Positions 36,260 through 43,590 of a stretch of 64,000 nt of DNA are shown here, piece after piece; position 1 is the first letter of the stretch, and each line of letters opens with the position of its first letter. The DNA is from Cytophagaceae bacterium. GTDB lineage: Bacteria; Bacteroidota; Bacteroidia; Cytophagales; Spirosomataceae. A model generated the notes under the pieces. That model saw nothing but the letters and a program-made list of their open reading frames with translations. It searched no databases and was not told the origin of the DNA. A program made the position numbers and the translations under genes. Location of the stretch: NCBI GenBank assembly GCA_027486845.1, contig JAIXOL010000033.1, positions 108,310 to 172,309 of the forward strand, given 5' to 3'.

Positions 36260-36298
36260 GTCTTACTGAGGTCTATTGACTGTAAACTGATAACTTTC

Positions 36299-38098
36299 TC
36301 ACATCACAACTTCTCTCTCAGTCATAATCGTCAATACTTCTTCGTCCATCAATCGGGTAGCTAAACCTTGAGTTTTTGGAATTTCGTAGTGAAAGAAATA
36401 CTTCATCGTATGAATTTTACTTTCATAAAACTCAACATCATCAGCATTATCCGACGAAACTATTAATTTTTGTTTAGCCACAAGTGCTTGTTTCAGCCAT
36501 TGCCAAGCTACCACATTTAAACTAAACATTTCCATATATAGCGTAGCATCAGATAAGAAACGCTCAACATCGCCTGTTCCGGCAATTCCCAATAAGTGCA
36601 TTGTCACTTTTTGTAGGCGTTCTCCTTCTTCTTTTAGCGAAAGTGCATAACGCTTTAATTCGTCATATTGTAAAGCCGCCATTACAGTTTTGCCAACTTC
36701 TTGGGCGAGAAGCATAGTTGCTTTTCCTCCTGCCATCGGCACTTTTCGGCCTAATAAATCTTGCGACTGAATACCGGTTGTTCCTTCATAAATTGGAGTA
36801 ATACGAATATCTCTATAATATTGTTCGACAGGAAAATCTTCCGTAAAACCATAACCGCCAAAACATTGTACAGCATCGCTGATTGCTTTCAGACCATATT
36901 CACAAGGGAAAGTCTTGGCAATTGGTGTTAACAATTCAAGCATCAAATGAGCCTTTTCTTTTTCTTCTGCGTCATCTGATGCTTCTGCAAGGTCAAAGAG
37001 TTTAGAAGTTTCGAGCAAAAGCGACAACGAACCTTCAACAACAGCTTTCTGAAATAACAACATTCGCTTCACATCTGGATGCTGAATAATCTGAATCTGT
37101 GGAGCATCAAGTGCATGTTTTTGGTTTGATCGACGGCTTTGTGGACGCTCTTTTGCGTACTCGAGTGCCGCATAATAAGCCGCCGATGCAATAGACGCTC
37201 CTGTGATACCCACACCAATACGAGCCTCGTTCATCATCTGAAACATATAATTCAGGCCTTTATTTGGTTCCCCAACCAAGTACCCGATACAATCATCATA
37301 TTTATCACCAAATCCCAAGTGCATAGCAGGCACTCCTTTTTGGCCTAATTTATGGTAAATTCCCATCGAAGTCACATCATTATCAGAACCATCTATGCGG
37401 AATTTAGGAATAACAAACAACGAAATTCCCTTTGTACCAAGCGGAGCTCCTTTGATACGACCAATAAATAAATGAATTACATTATCGGTTGCATCATGAT
37501 CGCCCGCCGAAATGAATACCTTTTGCCCACGTATTTTATATGTCCCATCAGCCAATGGCTCAGCGGTTGCGGTAATATCCGATAACGAACTTCCAGCTTG
37601 TGGCTCGGTCAGGCACATTGTTCCCTGCCATTTTCCCGAAATCATATTCGGAATATAAGCATCTTTCAATTCTTGCGAACCAAAACTAGCAATCAAACGA
37701 GCCGCACCAGCCGTAAGACCCGTAAACATCATTCCATTATTAGCCGACATCAAGATGTAACCCAAAATACTCGAAATCGTTACGGGTAATTGAGCTCCTC
37801 CATCTTCATAATCAAAGTCAGCCCCAATAATACCCGATTCTCCTAAGGCTTTCAAATAATCTTTGATTGCTGGATGAACCGTGACTTTTCCATCTTTAAG
37901 TTCTGGTTGATTTTTATCGACATCTTTCACAAACGGAAACATTAGATTATCAGCAATTTGCGTTGCTGCATCGATGGTCATGTCAAAAGTCTCTTTATTG
38001 TGGTCAGAATAGCGAGCATGTTGTGTCAGCGTTTCTGCCTCATGAACTTCATATAGTAAAAAGTCTACGTTTCTCTTATTGAAATAGTTCTTTGCCAT
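36299..38098 (-). CDS. Acyl-CoA dehydrogenase (long, C-terminal-extended class)
   Basis: 599 residues, longer than the typical 380-residue enzyme because of an extra C-terminal domain; this is the class that includes 3-methylmercaptopropionyl-CoA dehydrogenase-like and long-chain enzymes. FAD-binding segments are MCLTEPQAGSSLSDITATAEP and KVFISAGDHDATDN. The conserved loop is PIYEGTTGIQSQDLLGRKV, which places Glu at the expected catalytic-base region, and QCFGGYGFTEDFPVEQYYRD is also present. Catalyses the first beta-oxidation step on an acyl-CoA. It lies 155 bp downstream of the SCP2-domain gene on the same strand and may be controlled with it by the 26-bp element at 38622. Confidence 0.92.
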   Translation of the reverse strand: MAKNYFNKRNVDFLLYEVHEAETLTQHARYSDHNKETFDMTIDAATQIADNLMFPFVKDVDKNQPELKDGKVTVHPAIKDYLKALGESGIIGADFDYEDGGAQLPVTISSILGYILMSANNGMMFTGLTAGAARLIASFGSQELKDAYIPNMISGKWQGTMCLTEPQAGSSLSDITATAEPLADGTYKIRGQKVFISAGDHDATDNVIHLFIGRIKGAPLGTKGISLFVIPKFRIDGSDNDVTSMGIYHKLGQKGVPAMHLGFGDKYDDCIGYLVGEPNKGLNYMFQMMNEARIGVGITGASIASAAYYAALEYAKERPQSRRSNQKHALDAPQIQIIQHPDVKRMLLFQKAVVEGSLSLLLETSKLFDLAEASDDAEEKEKAHLMLELLTPIAKTFPCEYGLKAISDAVQCFGGYGFTEDFPVEQYYRDIRITPIYEGTTGIQSQDLLGRKVPMAGGKATMLLAQEVGKTVMAALQYDELKRYALSLKEEGERLQKVTMHLLGIAGTGDVERFLSDATLYMEMFSLNVVAWQWLKQALVAKQKLIVSSDNADDVEFYESKIHTMKYFFHYEIPKTQGLATRLMDEEVLTIMTEREVVM

Positions 38099-38253
38099 GG
38101 ATAAATAATAATTTAAAGATTTGACAATTTGAAGATTTGGTAATGAAAGCTAAACTGAGCTTATTTTAATTTACAATAAATGTTTATTAAAAGAATTTTC
38201 AAATCAGCACATTACCAAAACGCTGCGGCGTACCGCTTTCAAATTATTTATAT

Positions 38254-38565
38254 TTACATCAACCCCAACATTTTAGCATATTTCATCATTGCCCCTGGGT
38301 TCGATAGTTTTAGTTTTCCCATCATCATAGCCATCATTGGGTTCATATCGCCCGTTGCAATTTTTACAAAATCATCTGCATCGGCCTTTACTACACATTC
38401 TGCTGTTCCTACAAAACCATCCACAAACTCAGCCTTTCCGTCAGCTACAATCATTGAGTAATCAGCACCACCGCCAAAATCAAAATGTAAGGTTGTCGTT
38501 ACGCCATCAATATCTGCCACTGTGAGTCGTGAAGCTGTGTTCTGTAAATATTCTTTTGCTGTCAT
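38254..38565 (-). CDS. SCP2 sterol/lipid-transfer domain protein
   Basis: 103 residues, one complete SCP2 domain: N-terminal helix (KEYLQNTASRLTVAD), beta strands carrying LHFDFGGGADYSMIVADGKAEFVDG, and the DADDFVKIATGDMNPMMAMMMGKLKLSNPGAMMKYAKML segment whose G-MNPM-A-M-GK pattern is characteristic. Binds fatty acyl-CoA or other lipid in a tunnel. It lies upstream of an acyl-CoA dehydrogenase, which fits a role in delivering substrate to beta-oxidation. The upstream region carries the shared 26-bp regulatory block. Confidence 0.92.
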   Translation of the reverse strand: MTAKEYLQNTASRLTVADIDGVTTTLHFDFGGGADYSMIVADGKAEFVDGFVGTAECVVKADADDFVKIATGDMNPMMAMMMGKLKLSNPGAMMKYAKMLGLM

Positions 38566-38621
38566 GTTATTATTTTTTGAAATGTAAGTTTTAAAATATT
38601 CCGAAAGTTAGTAAAAAAAAG

Positions 38622-38647
38622 AAATAATATTATGCAAGCATACTATT
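38622..38647 (-). promoter_or_regulatory. 26-bp conserved element with palindromic core TATGCAAGCATA
   Basis: The core at 38631-38642 has arms TATGC/GCATA around AA. Read on the minus strand it matches 7741-7766 at 25 of 26 positions and is followed after 56 nt by the SCP2 start codon, almost the same spacing as upstream of the receptor at 7822. Likely a transcription-factor operator. Confidence 0.7.
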
Positions 38648-38662
38648 AATTTTTATTTGAAA

Positions 38663-38694
38663 TTTGTTTTTTTGTTGAAAAAAAACAATATTTG
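38663..38694 (+). promoter_or_regulatory. Candidate promoter for the sigma-factor gene
   Basis: TTTG at 38663 and AATATTTG at 38687 are separated by 20 nt, one mismatch from the Bacteroidota consensus. A leader of about 175 nt would precede the TTG start at 38873. The rest of the 38648-38872 gap is AT-rich with no visible gene. Confidence 0.35.
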
Positions 38695-38872
38695 GCGAGC
38701 ATAAATATTAAATTTCGCAATATTATGTTAATTCGTTCAGAATACGAATATAGGCTTTGGCTTTTTCCTGAAGTCAACATAAACTTCCGCATCTAACCTA
38801 TAAGAATTGTACAATCAACCCATAAAGAAAAAACACTAAAAGTGTTACTTTTTTCTAATCACTAGGTCAAAA

Positions 38873-39475
38873 TTGAAAAATAAATCATTTAAAAATACAC
38901 CTGATGAAGAGTTGGTGCGACTGTATGTCGAAACCCAACGAAATCTTTATTTTGAGGAACTTTACGACCGTTACGTTGATAAAGTCTACAGAAAATGTCT
39001 TTCTTTTGTAAAAAACGAAGCTCAAGCCGAAGATTTCACACATGATATATTTTTGCGTTTGGTTCTGAAGATTGGTAGTTTTAAAGAACATGCGAAGTTT
39101 TCAACTTGGCTCTATTCGATTACCTACAATTATTGTATGGATCAAATAAGGATGGTTAAAAAACAAGCCGAAACGGCACTTGATGAAAACTTTGACCTCG
39201 AACAAGAAGACGACGACGCTGAATTAGTCGAAATTCAAGCAAAAGATTTGAAAAAAGCCTTGCAGAAAATTGACCCCAATGAGCGTGCTATCTTATTAAT
39301 GAAGTATCAAGACGATTTTAGTATTAAAGAAATTGCCGATACATTCAATATCAGCGAGAGTGCTGTAAAAATGCGTTTGATGCGAACGAAAGAGAAATTA
39401 AGAAAGATTTACACAGAAAATATTGTTTTCTTCTTAATTATTATTGCCAAGGCCATTTGGTTTTGGAAAAAATAA
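38873..39475 (+). CDS. ECF-type sigma-70 family factor with hydrophobic C-terminal tail
   Basis: 200 residues. Region 2 (about residues 20-90) shows YFEELYDRYVDKVYRKCLSFVKNEAQAEDFTHDIFLRLVLKIGSFKEHAKFSTWLYSITYNYCMDQIR, the sigma-70 r2 pattern. Region 4 (about 125-175) shows DPNERAILLMKYQDDFSIKEIADTFNISESAVKMRLMRTKEKLRKIY. The last 20 residues (NIVFFLIIIAKAIWFWKK) are strongly hydrophobic with terminal Trp/Lys, as in a tail anchor; this is not usual for ECF factors. The start is a TTG. No classical anti-sigma factor follows. Instead a 55-residue protein and an MscS-like channel come next, which suggests a membrane-stress function (inference). Confidence 0.9.
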   Translation: MKNKSFKNTPDEELVRLYVETQRNLYFEELYDRYVDKVYRKCLSFVKNEAQAEDFTHDIFLRLVLKIGSFKEHAKFSTWLYSITYNYCMDQIRMVKKQAETALDENFDLEQEDDDAELVEIQAKDLKKALQKIDPNERAILLMKYQDDFSIKEIADTFNISESAVKMRLMRTKEKLRKIYTENIVFFLIIIAKAIWFWKK

Positions 39476-39501
39476 CAAATACCTTAAACTTATACAAAAA
39501 A

Positions 39502-39669
39502 ATGGAAGACTTTGATGAGAATGCTTCTGCACCTGAGCATCTGAAAGGTATGCTAACGGCCGAAATTGATGCCATACGTGACGCCATGCAAATCGTACAA
39601 ATGTTTTTGGGCGAAACAATAGTAGTAGCAGTAAAATTTTTACAAGAATTAGAACCTAAAGATAATTAG
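39502..39669 (+). CDS. Small acidic conserved-looking protein downstream of the sigma factor
   Basis: 55 residues from the ATG at 39502; an alternative GTG-type start upstream would overlap the sigma gene. It is predicted as an amphipathic helix: an acidic N-terminus (EDFDENASAPEHLKGM) followed by LTAEIDAIRDAMQIVQMFLGETIVVAVKFLQEL. There are no Cys/His zinc-binding motifs like those of ZAS anti-sigma factors. It lies 26 bp after the sigma gene and 42 bp before the MscS-like gene, so it is probably translated from the same transcript. It could be a regulator of the sigma factor or of the channel. I do not recognise the family. Confidence 0.65.
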   Translation: MEDFDENASAPEHLKGMLTAEIDAIRDAMQIVQMFLGETIVVAVKFLQELEPKDN

Positions 39670-39711
39670 TATACTTAAAAACAACCTTTTTCACAAATTA
39701 AAACAACACAC

Positions 39712-40539
39712 ATGAAACCGACACTAAGCTTTACTGATACATTACTTGCAACTTTTAACGAAATGATTAGAAGTTTCATGACTTTTTTCTATAATCTAAT
39801 AGGAGCCGCACTCATTTTATTGATAGGTTGGGGAGTTGCCAAAATGGTAGCTGCAGTAACTAAAAAGATGCTCGAACAAGTTGGTGCTGACAAAATAGGC
39901 GATAAACTAAACGAAATTGATGCAATCAAAGGTCTTAAATTAGAAATAAAGTTGAGTTCTATTATTTCAAAATTTCTCTATTACTTTATTCTAATTTTCA
40001 TGCTTCGCCCTGCCGCTGATACACTCGGCGTACCTTCGATTTCGGATATGGTGAAACTTTTGGTAGACTTTATTCCTAAACTTATTTCTTCTGCATTAAT
40101 GCTTTCTGCTGGTATTTTCTTGGCAGATGCTCTTAAAAACTTTGTAGTTACGCTTTGTAAATCGTTCAATATTGCGGCAGGAAAACTTATCGGTACGGCT
40201 ATCTTCTTTTTCTTATTGATAATTTTTGTGATTCAATCAATAGCACAAGTAGGTATTAATACAAGCCTTTTAGAATCAAGTTTTAATCTCTTGGTTGGTG
40301 GAATTATTTTTGCCTTTGCGATTGGTTACGGCTTTGCTTCAAAAGAAATTTTATTGAATATAATTTCTTCATTTTATAGTAAAAACCGCTATAAGGAAGG
40401 ACAAATTATTGAAATTGATGGCATCAAAGGAGAAATCATTGCGATGGATAATACAACAATTACCCTACGAACTGAAGATTCAAAAACAATTTTTCCACTA
40501 AAAGTTATGCAATCGAAAACCGTAATCGTATTTGAATAA
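39712..40539 (+). CDS. Small-conductance mechanosensitive channel-like (MscS family) protein
   Basis: 275 residues with four to five membrane segments: helix 1 near residues 27-48 (LIGAALILLIGWGVAKMVAAV), then around 85-100, 125-150, 160-185, and the pore-lining-like helix near 190-215 (LLVGGIIFAFAIGYGFASKEILLNIISSF). The MscS beta domain follows (YKEGQIIEIDGIKGEIIAMDNTTITLRTEDSKTIFPLKVM). This is the short CmpX-like variety lacking a large C-terminal alpha/beta domain. Opens under membrane tension to release solutes. It is in line with the sigma-factor gene upstream and is followed by a terminator. Confidence 0.88.
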   Translation: MKPTLSFTDTLLATFNEMIRSFMTFFYNLIGAALILLIGWGVAKMVAAVTKKMLEQVGADKIGDKLNEIDAIKGLKLEIKLSSIISKFLYYFILIFMLRPAADTLGVPSISDMVKLLVDFIPKLISSALMLSAGIFLADALKNFVVTLCKSFNIAAGKLIGTAIFFFLLIIFVIQSIAQVGINTSLLESSFNLLVGGIIFAFAIGYGFASKEILLNIISSFYSKNRYKEGQIIEIDGIKGEIIAMDNTTITLRTEDSKTIFPLKVMQSKTVIVFE

Positions 40540-40546
40540 TTTAAAT

Positions 40547-40581
40547 AAACCCCGTTTATTTGATTAGAGTAAATGGGGTTT
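40547..40581 (+). terminator. Intrinsic terminator after the MscS-like gene
   Basis: 14-bp stem with two wobble pairs (40547-40560 and 40568-40581; AAACCCC/GGGGTTT core), 8 bp after the stop codon, followed by an AT-rich tract. Confidence 0.75.
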
Positions 40582-40731
40582 AAAAATTTTAATTCACTTT
40601 ATGCTGTTACTATTCCCTCCTCGCAAAGTCTTAAAATTACTGACACATCAATTAGTTTGTCAATTCAAAGTTTTAAGTAATTATTTCAAATCAATAGTTA
40701 AACTAATCATTAACTAAACCCCTATTTTGTA

Positions 40732-41652
40732 ATGAAAAAGGTTTTTTTAACAACCTGTTATTTATCTTTTGCTGCTTTTACTTTTGCTCAAGAGGCACCC
40801 AAAACTCTTGAAGATTCGCTTCGAGTGGGTTGGTGGGATCCACGCAGCACACAATTTGGCATTAATTTTTCTCAGTCAAGCTTCAATGACGCTTGGGAAG
40901 AAACTCAAGGTGGAGTTGGCAACTTCGGACTTGGCTTTTATTTCAATAATAAAGCTGTTTATCACAAGAAAAAAGGTGTTTTCACCTCCGATATTCAATT
41001 TCAATATGGCACCCAAAAGTTTAAAGGACAGGATGCCCGCAAAAGCATCGACCGTATCTTTATTGATAACAAATATGCCAGTAGAATTTCGCCGACGGTC
41101 AACTGGTTTGCTGGAGTCAATTTCCTTTCTCAGTTTGCATCAGGTTTTGCTTATGATGCAAAAGGCGTTAAAGGCAATAAAATTTCGGCACTATTTGCTC
41201 CAGCTTTTCTTTCAGAAGGTGTAGGTCTTGAATGGAAACCTAAGAAATACTTTGTTGTGCAATTGGGCGGTGCTGTACTTCGCCAAACATTTGTGAGCAA
41301 TGACGAAGTATTTGACAACACAGACAAAGATGTAACCGAAGATGGAAAAGTTATCAAACGCTCTTATGGCACTGAAAAAGGGAAAGTTTTAAACGAAATG
41401 GGTTTTCAGGTTGTTGCGGCATTTGATAAGGATATTGCCAAAAACGTAAATCTAAAATGGCGTTATCAAGGTTTTGTTTCTTACGCTCCAAAGACAAAGC
41501 CAATGGATCACAACGTAATGCTTATCACAACTGCCAAAGTAAACAAATATTTGAATATTAATCTCACGCTTTTGGGAGTTTATGATGCTGACATCGTTAA
41601 AAAATTCCAAATCAGCCAAGGATTTTCCGCAGGACTTATATTTAATCTGTAA
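40732..41652 (+). CDS. DUF3078 outer-membrane protein
   Basis: 306 residues with a signal peptide ending TFAQ. The DUF3078 pattern is clear: GWWDPRSTQFGINFSQSSFNDAWEETQGG near residues 29-55, then alternating hydrophobic beta-strands (NFGLGFYFNNKAVYHKKKGVFTSDIQFQYG) to a C-terminal SAGLIFNL. Likely a small beta-barrel in the outer membrane, of unknown function. It lies between the MscS-like gene (after a terminator) and mscL (35 bp downstream), and probably is co-transcribed with mscL. Confidence 0.88.
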   Translation: MKKVFLTTCYLSFAAFTFAQEAPKTLEDSLRVGWWDPRSTQFGINFSQSSFNDAWEETQGGVGNFGLGFYFNNKAVYHKKKGVFTSDIQFQYGTQKFKGQDARKSIDRIFIDNKYASRISPTVNWFAGVNFLSQFASGFAYDAKGVKGNKISALFAPAFLSEGVGLEWKPKKYFVVQLGGAVLRQTFVSNDEVFDNTDKDVTEDGKVIKRSYGTEKGKVLNEMGFQVVAAFDKDIAKNVNLKWRYQGFVSYAPKTKPMDHNVMLITTAKVNKYLNINLTLLGVYDADIVKKFQISQGFSAGLIFNL

Positions 41653-41687
41653 TCATCTACCTTTCATACTTAAATCTTTTTAAAAGA

Positions 41688-42008
41688 ATGTTAAAAGAAT
41701 TTAAAATATTTATCACACAAGGAAACGTGCTTGACCTAGCCGTTGGAGTTATTATTGGCGGTGCTTTTTCCAAAATCACAACCTCATTAGTTGATGATAT
41801 CATTATGCCAATCGTTGGGTACTTCATGGCTGGTGTAGATTTTAAAACCCTTGCTTTACACTTGGGTCAGGCCGACGAAAAAGGTGTATATCCTGTAAAC
41901 ATCATGTACGGAAACTTCATCCAAATCGTTATTCAATTCTTGATTGTAGCTTGGGTTATTTTCTTGTTTGTTAAAGCAGCCAACAAGGCACGATTAACAG
42001 AAAAATAA
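41688..42008 (+). CDS. mscL: Large-conductance mechanosensitive channel MscL, short C-terminus
   Basis: 106 residues, compared with 136 in E. coli. The N-terminal helix and first membrane helix read FKIFITQGNVLDLAVGVIIGGAFSKITTSLVDDIIMP, the signature of the family, and the second membrane helix is NFIQIVIQFLIVAWVIFLFVKAANKA. The protein ends just after it, so the cytoplasmic helix bundle is missing. The stop codon is followed by an intrinsic terminator, so this is not a frameshift artefact inside the gene. Opens near lytic tension. It is 35 bp after the DUF3078 gene. Confidence 0.93.
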   Translation: MLKEFKIFITQGNVLDLAVGVIIGGAFSKITTSLVDDIIMPIVGYFMAGVDFKTLALHLGQADEKGVYPVNIMYGNFIQIVIQFLIVAWVIFLFVKAANKARLTEK

Positions 42009-42024
42009 CATCTTTTTTCTCACT

Positions 42025-42056
42025 AAAAGCCTGTATTTAATGAAATATAGGCTTTT
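42025..42056 (+). terminator. Intrinsic terminator after mscL
   Basis: 14-bp stem with one wobble pair (AAAAGCCTGTATTT/AAATATAGGCTTTT at 42025-42038 and 42043-42056) followed by T residues. Confidence 0.8.
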
Positions 42057-42312
42057 TTCTAATAATATTTATTAAAAGTATTTACCAATTTAAACAGTCA
42101 TACCAAATAAAATTTAGGCAAAAACGAAAAAAAACAAGGTTCTTTATAAAAAGAATATCGTTTGAAAGTGCTAAAATAAAAATCTCAAATTTTCCTTTTC
42201 TTTCTTTTTGAAATAATTTACATTTGTTACGGGTTTTAAATTTAGACGAATACTTTCTTAATATTTAAAGCTGTAATCGTGCTTATTCCTTATAATCTTA
42301 ATCGGGGGCTTT
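42057..42312. other. AT-rich intergenic region upstream of ftsW
   Basis: No coding frame is seen. A candidate -7 element TACATTTG lies at 42219-42226, about 90 nt before ftsW, with no matching -33 box. It probably holds the promoter of the division cluster. Confidence 0.4.
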
Positions 42313-43509
42313 ATGTCGCCAAAAATAATCATGGAAACGTGGTTGAAAAACAAACTACGGGGTGACTGGCAAATCTGGTTCATTATCGTGCTTCTATCTG
42401 TATTTAGTATGATGGTAGTTTATAGTGCTAGCTCTGCTCTTGCCTATAAAAAAGCACGTGGAAACACCGAAAGCTATCTCATTACACATACAGGCCACTT
42501 ATTACTTGGTTTATTTGTAATTTGGGTGATACACCGTATTGATTATACCAAATATGCTGGTATATCTAAGTTATTACTTTGGATTACGCCTTTTTTGTTA
42601 CTTTATACTTATTTATTCGGAACAACCGTTGGTGGCACAAAACGCTGGATTAGCCTCTTCGGCATTTCGTTTCAATCTTCTGACTTTGTTCGCTTGGTGC
42701 TTATCACCAATCTTGCTGCTATGTTGGCTCGCCGACAAAATGTAGAATATACTCAAAAAACACTCACGGGTTTAATATTTTGGTGTGGCTTATTATGCGG
42801 ATTGCTTGCCATTACTAATTTCTCGACAGCTATTATTTTAGGTGTAACTTGTTTCTTGATTATGTACATGGGTCGAGTGCCAAGCAGATATTTACTCCGA
42901 ATGGCTTTTTCAGTAATAGGAGCATTAGTTATCGTGATGAGTATAAGTATTTATTTATATTCAAAGGGTGTCGAATTTGGTCGTGGACAAGTTGTACTTG
43001 AGCGGATAGAGGCTTTTGCAAAAATTGATATAAACAGAGATAAAGAAATCGGGAACCCTACCCGTGATGACAATTTTCAGAAAGAACAGGCCATGATTGC
43101 CATCGCACGTGGTGGAGCAATTGGTATTGGACCAGGTAATAGTTTCCAACGAAACTATTTGCCAGAAGCTTTTTCTGACTATATCTATGCAATTATAGTA
43201 GAAGAATACGGAATGTTGGGTGCTATTTTCGTAATGGGTTTGTATCTTTGGCTTTTATATCGAGGGCTGAAAAACGTAAGCAATACACAGCGAGCATTCG
43301 GAGGACTTTTGTGCGTAGGGCTTACTTTTAGCATTGTGTTTCAGGCATTCATTCACATGTTTATTAACGTTGGTTTAGGCCCGGTGACTGGTCAAACGCT
43401 ACCATTAATGAGTATGGGCGGAACATCTATTTTATTTACTGCCGTGGCTATTGGTATTGTTCTGAGTGTAAGTAAAGAAGAATATGACGAAAAGGCTTTA
43501 AATGATTAA
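42313..43509 (+). CDS. ftsW: FtsW-type peptidoglycan glycosyltransferase/cell division protein
   Basis: 398 residues, SEDS family with about ten membrane segments. Signature parts are VVYSASSALAYKKARG near residue 40, LFGTTVGGTKRWISLFGISFQSSDFVRLVLI (the KRW and conserved Ser/Glu-type loop), MIAIARGGAIGIGPGNSFQRNYLPEAFSDYIYAIIVEEYGMLGA, and TGQTLPLMSMGGTSILFTAVAIGIVL. It polymerises septal lipid II with its partner transpeptidase. The first ATG (42313) follows a GGGGG run. A second ATG at 42331 (METWLKN) is an alternative. It begins the division cluster and is followed by murG 81 bp later. Confidence 0.94.
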   Translation: MSPKIIMETWLKNKLRGDWQIWFIIVLLSVFSMMVVYSASSALAYKKARGNTESYLITHTGHLLLGLFVIWVIHRIDYTKYAGISKLLLWITPFLLLYTYLFGTTVGGTKRWISLFGISFQSSDFVRLVLITNLAAMLARRQNVEYTQKTLTGLIFWCGLLCGLLAITNFSTAIILGVTCFLIMYMGRVPSRYLLRMAFSVIGALVIVMSISIYLYSKGVEFGRGQVVLERIEAFAKIDINRDKEIGNPTRDDNFQKEQAMIAIARGGAIGIGPGNSFQRNYLPEAFSDYIYAIIVEEYGMLGAIFVMGLYLWLLYRGLKNVSNTQRAFGGLLCVGLTFSIVFQAFIHMFINVGLGPVTGQTLPLMSMGGTSILFTAVAIGIVLSVSKEEYDEKALND

Positions 43510-43590
43510 AATTGAGCTTTAGTTTCTGAAAATTAAGCCACTTGTGGTTAAAATCAAATATAAAAGTTCCTCTCGAGGAGCGGAGTGGTT

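Noticed and set aside
40769..41224. 151-residue alternative frame in the DUF3078 gene
   Set aside because: The DUF3078 frame has a signal peptide and family motifs; the alternative has neither.
42025..42056. MscL shortened by a sequencing frameshift
   Set aside because: The stop is followed at once by an intrinsic terminator, leaving no room for a lost C-terminal part.
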